Source: Arenibacter catalasegens
GTDB lineage: Bacteria; Bacteroidota; Bacteroidia; Flavobacteriales; Flavobacteriaceae
NCBI RefSeq assembly: GCF_002909235.1
Contig: NZ_PHQQ01000026.1
Span: forward strand, 1 to 64,000
Length of the DNA: 64,000 bases
Reading direction: 5' to 3'
This document shows, one piece after another, positions 5,583 through 12,940 of the stretch. A program made the translations under genes and the position numbers. The notes under the pieces are model-generated. The model did no database searches. It was not told the origin of the DNA and was given only the letters and a program-made list of their open reading frames with translations. How positions within the stretch are numbered: the stretch's first letter is position 1; every line of letters starts with the position of its first letter.

Positions 5583-7844
5583 TTATAGATTGAACCAGTA
5601 GGTAAGTTTAAAAACCAAAGCCCTATTCTTGCTCGCAAAATTGGCAGGAAAATAATTTTCCGTATAAACTATATAGAAATCCGAAGCTGGTTTATATCGC
5701 CATTGAAACCTAGCATTCAAGTTCATATTGTCCGTTAAATTATTATACTGATAATAACCGGTAAAAAAGAGTTTATCGGTAAAAGTAACATCCAACTTTG
5801 GACCTAAAAGTATTAACTCTGCACTTCCATAGTCTTCGTCCAGTTTTACATTATTATAATCAAAACGCATAGCAATATTTACATAGGGCTGAAAGCGCAT
5901 ATCGAGTTGTCCAGCTATATTTAGATTGGTGCCATTGTAAAATCCACCATACGTAGAATTCACAAGGAAATTCATTTTCCTTGTAGTATTGCTTTGAAAA
6001 GTGGTAGAAATAGTATTCCACCTATATTCCTCTCCATTCAAAAATTTTCGGGCCTCCGCATCGTTCACTGGATTGAAATCAAAAGTTAGTTGTTGAAAAA
6101 CATGTCCGAAATCCAAGCTTAGGTTAGATGAGTTTTTAAACTCAAATGCATATCCTATAGAATATTCCCTGTCCACCATGGTGCCGTCAGGTAAATAGGT
6201 GTCATTTATTCCAGCTTGGGGCCCTGAATATAACAAACTATTGTTCTCTGGGTATAATTTATAAGTCAGCTCGGAATAATAACCCATTTGTCCTGGATAT
6301 ACCATACTTCCCGGTACATAGCCAACTTCGGCATTAAAGTTTTCATTAACAAAAAAGGTCCCCAAATTAGCTAAGAGACTACGATCGGAATACTGAAAAA
6401 ATGCTGAACCTGACATGGTCTTTGCCTTATTTCTATCATCAAAGGATTGAGCTAAAAAGGAACTGTGGTACCATCTATTATCTTTACTTCTTAGCACAAG
6501 GTCGGCATCTATGACCCTATTGTATGTGTTTGGCCTAAGCTGACCTTCCATAGCAGGTCTCCCAAAAATACTCGGATGGTAATATCTTAAGGAATCACTT
6601 TGGGTAACCCCTAAACTTTGCTTGTTCACAAGGGTCATAGAAAAACTGGATTGTTCATGAAACATTCTTTGTACTGTTGCCACAGTGTAGTTTTGGGCAG
6701 GTAGTCCCAATTCCAACATTTTCTTTGTCTGCATATTCATGACCCCTAAGCGCCATTTTTCATTTATTGTACCACTGAGTCTGGCCCCGTACATTATGGG
6801 TACTTTTTGGGAAATTCCGGAGGTATCCTGTATGATGCCTATGCGTCTGGAGAAAAATGGTCTGGCAGAATCAAAACCAGCATTGTCAAAAAGATCGCTA
6901 TTTTCCAAGAAGAATTGTCTTCGTTCGGGGAACCGAAATTCAAACCTGGAGAGATTAAGTATTTGTTCATCAACTTCTATCTGCGAGAAATCTGGGTTTA
7001 CGGTGAGGTCTAAATTCATAGAGGGTGTAATGCCAATCTTGGCATCGAAACCGGTCTGTAGTTCTGAAGAGGATTCAATAGGATCCAGCTCCCTATCTTG
7101 GAATGCCCCACCTGATATATATGGTATGATAGAAATGTTGGTACTGGCCTTGGGAATTGGATCTTCCCATACTAGCTGACCGGCATAGGCAAAGGTGCCC
7201 GTATAGAACTGTCTGGGTGTACGGACCCAGGCCGACTTAATATTTCGTTTTTTATCCAGCCTGTCAAAGGTGACGTTCCACTCCTTAACATCGCTCTTAT
7301 ACTTAAAACTTTTAAATGGGATTGCCAATTCGGCAATCCACTTATCCTTGTAACGAACTACCTTGGAATACCACTTGTTGTCCCAGTATATATTGAAGGC
7401 ATTTTCACCATTTCCTCCACTGGAAACAGTGCCTTCCCTTTGTGCCCCAATGGCGGTAACGTTAAAAAAATACCCGTTAAGTCTGTCGTTGTAAGGCCCA
7501 AAAATAAAGGATACATTGTCGTTTATGGAATACTTGAAATCCCTTCGAAGTGTACTTACAACATCTGGCGTGTCATCATCATAACAGACAAATGATACAT
7601 ATAGAAATTCATCGTTATAGGTCATGCGCCCTTCCGTTTGAAAAGGAGATGGTAAACTATCAACAGGAAAGTTTTGATACCAATTGTCGGCTACGTCGGC
7701 CTCCTTCCAAGCAGTTTCGTCCAAGACGCCATCCAACACAATTTCGCCATGGAATTTTTTAATCTTTAGTTTTGTTCCTGGATGGTTTTGGGTATGTCCT
7801 ACTAAGAATAAAAAAAGTAATGCCAAAAGTAAAGAACACTTCAT
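5583..7844 (-). CDS. CBM9-like/DUF5916 outer-membrane beta-barrel protein
   Basis: A 753-residue protein with a Sec signal peptide (about 1-18, ending VGHTQ). Residues 25-240 form a carbohydrate-binding-family-9-like sandwich (GEIVLDGVLDETAW, later DNVSFIFGPYNDRLNGYFFNVTAIGAQ). From about 245 to the end there is a DUF5916 domain, including the conserved MNLDLTVNPDFSQIE and RRQFFLENSDLF segments, and it ends in amphipathic strands with a final aromatic residue (YWFNL), typical of an outer-membrane barrel. Function is unknown; the family is frequent in Bacteroidota near hydrolases and transport genes. It stands alone between converging and same-strand neighbours. The 277 bases upstream hold no other gene that I can see. 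Confidence 0.85.
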   Translation of the reverse strand: MKCSLLLALLFLFLVGHTQNHPGTKLKIKKFHGEIVLDGVLDETAWKEADVADNWYQNFPVDSLPSPFQTEGRMTYNDEFLYVSFVCYDDDTPDVVSTLRRDFKYSINDNVSFIFGPYNDRLNGYFFNVTAIGAQREGTVSSGGNGENAFNIYWDNKWYSKVVRYKDKWIAELAIPFKSFKYKSDVKEWNVTFDRLDKKRNIKSAWVRTPRQFYTGTFAYAGQLVWEDPIPKASTNISIIPYISGGAFQDRELDPIESSSELQTGFDAKIGITPSMNLDLTVNPDFSQIEVDEQILNLSRFEFRFPERRQFFLENSDLFDNAGFDSARPFFSRRIGIIQDTSGISQKVPIMYGARLSGTINEKWRLGVMNMQTKKMLELGLPAQNYTVATVQRMFHEQSSFSMTLVNKQSLGVTQSDSLRYYHPSIFGRPAMEGQLRPNTYNRVIDADLVLRSKDNRWYHSSFLAQSFDDRNKAKTMSGSAFFQYSDRSLLANLGTFFVNENFNAEVGYVPGSMVYPGQMGYYSELTYKLYPENNSLLYSGPQAGINDTYLPDGTMVDREYSIGYAFEFKNSSNLSLDFGHVFQQLTFDFNPVNDAEARKFLNGEEYRWNTISTTFQSNTTRKMNFLVNSTYGGFYNGTNLNIAGQLDMRFQPYVNIAMRFDYNNVKLDEDYGSAELILLGPKLDVTFTDKLFFTGYYQYNNLTDNMNLNARFQWRYKPASDFYIVYTENYFPANFASKNRALVFKLTYWFNL

Positions 7845-8121
7845 CTATTCCGAATTAATTATGTAATTATCAGACAGTCAGTGTTAAAGATAGGGTATTT
7901 TTGGATATTTTTTTAGTGCATCATTTCCCATTTTTCTTGTGGATATAATAAACTTTAATGAATTGGAAAATCGTTATGAAGGTAATTTTGGTTTTAAAAT
8001 AACTTTTAAGGCCATGAATATATAAAAAGGAAAATAACAACAGTTAGGGGTTAAGTTCAACTGCACTAATTATATCTATTTTGAGGGAAGTTGGCCAATA
8101 ATTTGGACTGAGACAGTATGT

Positions 8122-8805
8122 CTAGATCTTAAAAGTTACAATTCCACAGTCCATTTCAAAGATTTGCCCCGAGATAGAAGTGGCTTTGTCCGATAATAAA
8201 TATTCCGCCATTCCTGCAACTTCCATAGGGTCTAGGAATTTCTTTAATGGATGACGCTCTTTTATGTTTTCGATCATCTTATCATTGCGCAGAAGCTTTG
8301 AGGCCAATTGGGTATCTGTAACTGTTGGGGCAATGGCATTTATGCGTATTGTTGGTGCCAATTCTGCACCCAGGGATTTTACTAAACCCTCAACACCAGA
8401 TTTGGCCGTGGCGATACTGGCGTGGTAAGGCATGCCTAATTTAGAAGCTACCGTACTAAAGAGTAATACCGAGGGCATTTCGCTTTTTTTTAACACGTCC
8501 AAATACTTTTGAATAACCTTTACAGCGCCAATAACATTTATTTCAAAGTCATCCCTAAAGTCCTTTAAACTTAATCGTGCAATAGGTTTTAAATTGATAC
8601 TTCCAGGACAATATACCAAGGCATCCATAGCTGTAATTTCTGGCAACTCGTCCCTGAGGACATCACAATTAAAATGAGTTAAATTAGCGTGGATTTGTTC
8701 TGGCGATGACCTACTAATATTGATTATTTTATGGGAATCAATCAAAGTTCTAACAATTGCATTACCTATTCCTTTGCTACCTCCAATAATGACTATTGTT
8801 TTCAT
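8122..8805 (-). CDS. Short-chain dehydrogenase/reductase lacking the catalytic Tyr
   Basis: A 227-residue Rossmann-fold protein with the cofactor-binding motif GGSKGIG at residues 8-14. In the active-site segment the serine is present (LLFSTVASKLG) but the usual YxxxK reads IATAK (within HASIATAKSGVEG), so the catalytic Tyr appears replaced by Ile while the Lys remains. The C-terminus has the normal SDR ending (SISGQIFEMDCG). It may be a divergent reductase or a non-catalytic member. It follows the small protein at 8817-9086 by 11 bases on the same strand and belongs to the region of the B12-type regulator, where SDRs are common neighbours. Confidence 0.8.
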   Translation of the reverse strand: MKTIVIIGGSKGIGNAIVRTLIDSHKIINISRSSPEQIHANLTHFNCDVLRDELPEITAMDALVYCPGSINLKPIARLSLKDFRDDFEINVIGAVKVIQKYLDVLKKSEMPSVLLFSTVASKLGMPYHASIATAKSGVEGLVKSLGAELAPTIRINAIAPTVTDTQLASKLLRNDKMIENIKERHPLKKFLDPMEVAGMAEYLLSDKATSISGQIFEMDCGIVTFKI

Positions 8806-8816
8806 TTTTGATTATA

Positions 8817-9086
8817 CTATATGTTGGTAACCAGGGGTTTGCCTTTTAACCTTTTTTCTACTTTTCGTTTAATGACGGTTAAGCGTTTCATTATATCCAT
8901 AATATTATTGTCCTTGGTCAGCCTATAAATTTCATTTAAGCTGAGGATCAAGGATTTTGCTTCTCTAGAAATTTCAATTCTGTCGCTAGTTGAAAGCGAT
9001 TTTAGTTTTCTTTGTTCAAATTCTAATGCTTGATTAATAATTTCCATGTTAATAGCCTGTTTTGAATTGTTATTGTTTATAGGCAT
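8817..9086 (-). CDS. Small helical protein of unknown function (89 aa)
   Basis: The 89-residue product is rich in Lys, Glu and Leu and looks fully alpha-helical, with no membrane segment or cysteine. I do not recognise a named family. An internal ATG at residue 14 (position 9047) is an alternative start. It is 11 bases upstream of the SDR gene and so probably shares its transcript. The region before it (9087-9333) contains a structured inverted-repeat element. Confidence 0.55.
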   Translation of the reverse strand: MPINNNNSKQAINMEIINQALEFEQRKLKSLSTSDRIEISREAKSLILSLNEIYRLTKDNNIMDIMKRLTVIKRKVEKRLKGKPLVTNI

Positions 9087-9234
9087 TTAATCGGGATTGC
9101 GCCGTAATGTTAGCTCTTGAAAACCGCATGCTACATTAGCTGCCTAATTACTTGTGCTTGTGCGTTTTCGACTTTACGTATTACTACTTGTAATATATAG
9201 TGCCCAAAGGGCTTTGTTTCCTCATTTTAAGGTT

Positions 9235-9285
9235 TCAGTTGGCGCTGTACACTTTTAAGTGCCAGCCGTGGCTGTATTCAACTGA
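9235..9285. other. Nested inverted repeats (possible three-way junction)
   Basis: The arms TCAGTTG (9235-9241) and CAACTGA (9279-9285) enclose two further hairpins: CACTTTTAAGTG (9250-9261) and AGCC-GT-GGCT (9264-9273). A smaller GCCC-AAA-GGGC hairpin lies just to the left (9202-9212). It sits in a 247-base gap between same-strand genes. It may be a structured transcript region, a terminator complex or a DNA cruciform site; I do not recognise a known RNA class. Confidence 0.3.
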
Positions 9286-9333
9286 GCAATAATTGAATGG
9301 TGTAAGATTTCACAGGCTTAATAAAGATATAAT

Positions 9334-9786
9334 CTATATTATTCTTCCTGTAAATTGGTCATAATTTGATGTACCATAATTTGTTTCATAGCCATATTTT
9401 TGTTCCAACAGCTTATCAAAGAATGCTTTACTATCTTGAAATATTTGATTATCCCTAAATTTAATGTATCGGTTCTGAGCCTGTATACTTAGAAAACTTC
9501 CTTGGTCAATATCCAATTGGTAATATGGAATTACCCAGGTAAAACTCTTATTAACCTTGTTGATTTTAGCAAGGATACCCAACGGACGTAATTCTATATT
9601 TACAAAAGTGGCGTCGAAAGGGGTATTAAGATAAGTGTCCATATTTGAACTGGCTTCTTCTATAATAAGTTGTTTTGAGCCAGTGCCATTCATTTTAAAG
9701 ATTTTGATAAAATTGAATGACTTACCTACCAAATCATTGATTAGGTGTTCAATCTCCCTAGTTTTATATGTGGTATCTAAAATCAT
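9334..9786 (-). CDS. Conserved-looking unknown protein under the CarH-type operator
   Basis: This 150-residue protein has no signal peptide, membrane helix or motif that I recognise. The middle section (IELRPLGILAKINKVNKSFTWVIPYYQLDI is split here as IELRPLGILAKI and FTWVIPYYQLDI) suggests beta strands, the rest mixed helix. The ATG at 9786 is preceded by a -7 element and the inverted-repeat operator described at 9804-9846, which is shared with the DUF2867 gene. It is therefore likely to be a member of the light/B12 regulon. Function unknown. Confidence 0.65.
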   Translation of the reverse strand: MILDTTYKTREIEHLINDLVGKSFNFIKIFKMNGTGSKQLIIEEASSNMDTYLNTPFDATFVNIELRPLGILAKINKVNKSFTWVIPYYQLDIDQGSFLSIQAQNRYIKFRDNQIFQDSKAFFDKLLEQKYGYETNYGTSNYDQFTGRII

Positions 9787-9803
9787 CCTTTACACTAAGT
9801 ATT

Positions 9804-9846
9804 CAAAATTACAAAATGTTTAATGAATTTTAAAATTGATTAAACA
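9804..9846 (-). promoter_or_regulatory. CarH-type operator/promoter A
   Basis: TGTTTAAT (9817-9824) and ATTAAACA (9839-9846) form an inverted repeat with a 14-base spacer, and the spacer itself is the palindrome AATTTTAAAATT flanked by one mismatched base on each side. The whole 30 bases is thus almost perfectly symmetric. On the minus strand TAATTTTG (9804-9811), a perfect -7 element, lies immediately downstream, so a bound protein would cover the -33 region and repress. The same arrangement recurs at 11608-11650. Confidence 0.65.
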
Positions 9847-9889
9847 AAAATGAATTCTATTTTCTTATAACGTTATAAGTATTAACTAT

Positions 9890-11386
9890 TTAAGGCTTGT
9901 TTGGATTAGAAACAAGTTTATTGATAAGACCATTAAAAATAAAGCCATGAAACGGATAAACAAGGTACCAGTACAATCTTCCAGGCAAGCCCTTGGGCCT
10001 AAAAGTGGCCGTTTGTTTAAGGAGCCCATTTTCAATCTTGAATTCGAGCCATGCCTCTCCTGGCAGTTTCATTTCGGCGTATAACAATAGTTTTTTTTCG
10101 GTTTTATCACTAAAAATAACGCGCCAAAAGTCAAGTGCATCACCGGCATCCAATTCTGTTATATTTGTTCTGCCCCGACGAAGGCCTATACCGCCTACCA
10201 TCTTGTCTATATATCCCCTTAATTTCCAAAGAATATTTCCGTAATACCAGCCAGTAGTTCCTCCGATAGACCAAATTTTGTTGATGGTGATCGCCTCATT
10301 CTTAATTTTTCGTTCCTTGTAGTCTTTAAAGCAACCGTACTTGGGAACATTCACGTATTTATAAAGATTACCTTTTAAGTGACCACTGCTTACCATGGAA
10401 TCTTTCCAACTGGATACTATGCTGTTTTGTTCAATTTTCTCAAAAGCCAGTTGTACAGCCTGATTATAAGGTATCGGGTTAACCTCCATAAGCTGATTAA
10501 TGTTACTAGGTCTTCCAACGATTTGGATCCCCATACTATCTACTAGGGTGGTTGCCAGTCTGTAGGAAGTGGAGGTGACGAAATATAGCCAATAAGAGGA
10601 AAGTTTAGGTGTCATAATGGGAACGGTTATGATATAGCGTTTCAATCCCCTTATTTGCGCAAACTCAAGAAGCATTTGCTTATAGGTCAAAATTTCTGGG
10701 CCAAAAATGTCATAGGAGGTATTGTAAAGTTCAATTCTATCCTTAGCTTTTGACAAAAAAGACAAAACATCCCTAACGGCAATGGGTTGAGTTCTAGTAT
10801 TGAGCCATTTTGGAGCTACCATAATGGGTAATTTTTCAACCAAATCCCTAATGATTTCAAAAGAAGAACTTCCGGATCCAACGATTATTCCAGCTTTAAA
10901 AACGGTAAGGTTGTAAGAACTAGAAACTAAAATTTCTTCTACATTTTTACGGGATTTTAAATGTTTAGAAAGTAGTTCTTCATTGGTAATCCCACTGAGA
11001 TAAATTACCTGTCTTATCTGGGTCTTTGCCATAGACCTTTTGAAGTTGGCAGCACAGGCGGCTTCCAATAGCTCAAAATTATCAGAAGAATTAGACATGG
11101 AGTGGATTAGGTAATAGGCCACATCAATATCCGTTGGAATGTTCTTAAGTGTTTCCGATTTTAGAAAATCGACTTCAACAATAGAGATATTCCCGTCATT
11201 GAGGTGAGTACTATCCACTCTTAATTTATCCCTGACCGCACAGACCACATGATGCCCTTCATTGATTAAGATAGGAATTAAACGTTTCCCAATATAACCG
11301 GTCGAACCCGTTACTAGAATTTTTAACCTAGATGTTGCCGCTGATTTTTCTATTGCTTTTATGTTGATTATTCTATCTTTTGACAT
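9890..11386 (-). CDS. SDR/NmrA-like oxidoreductase with C-terminal DUF2867 domain
   Basis: The 498-residue protein has an N-terminal extended-SDR Rossmann domain (KILVTGSTGYIGKRLIPIL at about 22-40; VIYLSGI near 135) and a C-terminal DUF2867 domain (about 320-490; WYYGNILWKLRGYIDKMVGG, ELDAGDALDFWRV, LPGEAWLEF, LPGRLYWYLVYPFHGFIF). Fusions of this kind are regular neighbours of MerR/B12 light regulators and photolyase genes in Bacteroidota and other phyla, though the substrate is unknown. Its promoter copy of the CarH-type operator lies about 225 bases upstream, leaving a long leader that contains three GTAnGTCCTA repeats. Confidence 0.85.
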   Translation of the reverse strand: MSKDRIINIKAIEKSAATSRLKILVTGSTGYIGKRLIPILINEGHHVVCAVRDKLRVDSTHLNDGNISIVEVDFLKSETLKNIPTDIDVAYYLIHSMSNSSDNFELLEAACAANFKRSMAKTQIRQVIYLSGITNEELLSKHLKSRKNVEEILVSSSYNLTVFKAGIIVGSGSSSFEIIRDLVEKLPIMVAPKWLNTRTQPIAVRDVLSFLSKAKDRIELYNTSYDIFGPEILTYKQMLLEFAQIRGLKRYIITVPIMTPKLSSYWLYFVTSTSYRLATTLVDSMGIQIVGRPSNINQLMEVNPIPYNQAVQLAFEKIEQNSIVSSWKDSMVSSGHLKGNLYKYVNVPKYGCFKDYKERKIKNEAITINKIWSIGGTTGWYYGNILWKLRGYIDKMVGGIGLRRGRTNITELDAGDALDFWRVIFSDKTEKKLLLYAEMKLPGEAWLEFKIENGLLKQTATFRPKGLPGRLYWYLVYPFHGFIFNGLINKLVSNPNKP

Positions 11387-11517
11387 GGTATATATTGAGC
11401 TTGTAAAGTCGATCGAGTCTGAAAATATTCAGTTCAGTGGTAATGCCCCAATTTTTATTGGAAAAACGAATACGCAAAATGATTAAAATTATTGAGGTTG
11501 TTTACTTTGGCAAAGGA

Positions 11518-11563
11518 GTAGGTCCTAATTTGGTATTGTCCTAGGTAATGTAAGTATGTCCTA
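11518..11563. repeat. Three short direct repeats in the DUF2867 gene leader
   Basis: GTAGGTCCTA (11518-11527), GTATTGTCCTA (11533-11543) and GTATGTCCTA (11554-11563) are near-copies spaced 15 and 21 bases apart. They lie between operator B and the start of the DUF2867 gene, i.e. in its presumed untranslated leader. They may be a second protein-binding site. No gene is visible in the 506-base gap 11387-11892 on either strand; 11651-11892 shows nothing further. Confidence 0.35.
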
Positions 11564-11607
11564 CTTCCGAATTGTTATCTAATGCTCCTTGGTTTATATT
11601 GTACTGC

Positions 11608-11650
11608 GAAAGATACAAAATGTTTAATCTTTTATTAAAATAATTAAACA
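11608..11650 (-). promoter_or_regulatory. CarH-type operator/promoter B
   Basis: TGTTTAAT (11621-11628) and ATTAAACA (11643-11650) repeat the arms of operator A with the same 14-base spacing, and the flanks ACAAAA and AAAA(A)T are also the same. On the minus strand TATCTTTC (11608-11615) is in the position of the -7 element. It would drive the DUF2867 gene. The spacer is less symmetric than in operator A, which marks the arms as the conserved part. Confidence 0.65.
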
Positions 11651-11892
11651 AAAATTAATACATTATAAATAGGTCATAACTATAAAAATGGAAATTCTTT
11701 ATAGTTTTGGGAATATTCGGACGTCTTAGGCACAGCAATCTAATTACAAACTAAAAAGCAGGTTTCTCAAATAATAATAGCTAATTAGGTTATCGCGGTG
11801 TATTATAAATTCATGTGAATATTCTTCAGTGGCAAGGCAAACTATGAAACCTTGATTAAAATAGTAGGTAATAGGCAATACACCTGTTTTTT

Positions 11893-12792
11893 CTATAGTT
11901 TATCCACTAAATCTTCAATACTGAAAAATGGAAATATGGTATTAGGTAATTCTTTTATATTGATTTCCTTTAACTTTTTCCCTATTATCCAAAGCTCAGT
12001 TTTGAAGTCTATAAGCAAATTGTCATGGAAGTCCTTTAGATATTCGTTAATTTCATCTTTAAAGGGTTTTATAGTAAAATACGAAATAAAAACGATATTG
12101 TCGTACAGTTGTTGTAAATCCCTTAGGCTGGTGGTGGGAATGCTTTGCCCGAGATAAATGGCATAATAACCATGCTTCAAAATTTCATAATTTATATATA
12201 ACAATCCAATTTCATGAATTTCATTATCTGGAAGAAATAGTACAAAGGTTTTGGAAGTATTGGTAGGTGCCTTGATTTGAAGGGCTTCATTATTAACCAA
12301 AATTTTCTGTTTAATTAAGCCAGAAATAAAATGTTCTTGAGATGGAGTTATTGTATCTGTTTGCCATAAAATCCCCAATTCATTTAACAATGGAATAAAA
12401 TATTCATAGAATATTTCTTTAAACGACTTTTCTTTTAGAAGGGTATTGTAGGTATTTAAAAAAAGAGCCTGGTCAAACTTTAGCATGGCCATTTTAAAGG
12501 AATTCATAAAGTGGCCATCAATGTTTTGAGAGTAAACTAAATCTTTTATCAGTTTTGGGATTTGATTTGGATCTAATTCTGAAATTTTGGAAATTTTATA
12601 ACCGTTATTGTAGAGGTAGGTAATATTCAAAAGTTTCTGCACATTTTCAACATCATAATACCTTATGTTAGTGTCTGTCCTATTCGGCTGAAAAAGATTA
12701 TATCGTTTTTCCCATATCCTGATAGTATGGGCCTTTATCCCGGAAAGATTTTCAAGGTCCTTTATACTAAAGACGTTTTTAACAAGATTCAT
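11893..12792 (-). CDS. MerR-family B12-binding light regulator (CarH/LitR-like)
   Basis: This 299-residue protein has a MerR winged-helix domain at 8-75 (FSIKDLENLSGIKAHTIRIW, NIRYYDVENVQKLL), a four-helix segment and a C-terminal cobalamin-binding Rossmann domain. The CarH signature Wx9EH is present exactly (W143, E153, H154), and the B12-ligand motif ExHxxG is at 191-196 with H193 as the expected cobalt ligand. CarH proteins bind adenosylcobalamin, form DNA-binding tetramers in the dark and release DNA when light breaks the Co-C bond. Two identical-armed operators over the promoters of the genes on its downstream side fit a repressor. No photolyase or carotenoid gene is inside the window, so the full regulon cannot be seen. 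Confidence 0.88.
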   Translation of the reverse strand: MNLVKNVFSIKDLENLSGIKAHTIRIWEKRYNLFQPNRTDTNIRYYDVENVQKLLNITYLYNNGYKISKISELDPNQIPKLIKDLVYSQNIDGHFMNSFKMAMLKFDQALFLNTYNTLLKEKSFKEIFYEYFIPLLNELGILWQTDTITPSQEHFISGLIKQKILVNNEALQIKAPTNTSKTFVLFLPDNEIHEIGLLYINYEILKHGYYAIYLGQSIPTTSLRDLQQLYDNIVFISYFTIKPFKDEINEYLKDFHDNLLIDFKTELWIIGKKLKEINIKELPNTIFPFFSIEDLVDKL

Positions 12793-12940
12793 TTATTCCA
12801 TTGATGATTATCCGAAAGTATTCCTTTTATGGCTCATTTCAAAGTTTTAAAAGAAACTCCATATAGCCTGAATTAATTGGGGGGGAGATAATTATGACAA
12901 AAATCGAGGTCTGGGCCACAAGTATACGGAGTTTGAAAAT

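Noticed and set aside
6739-7179. 146-codon plus-strand frame
   Set aside because: Antisense shadow of the DUF5916 gene.
11852-12157. 101-codon plus-strand frame
   Set aside because: Antisense to the MerR/B12 regulator, with no independent support.
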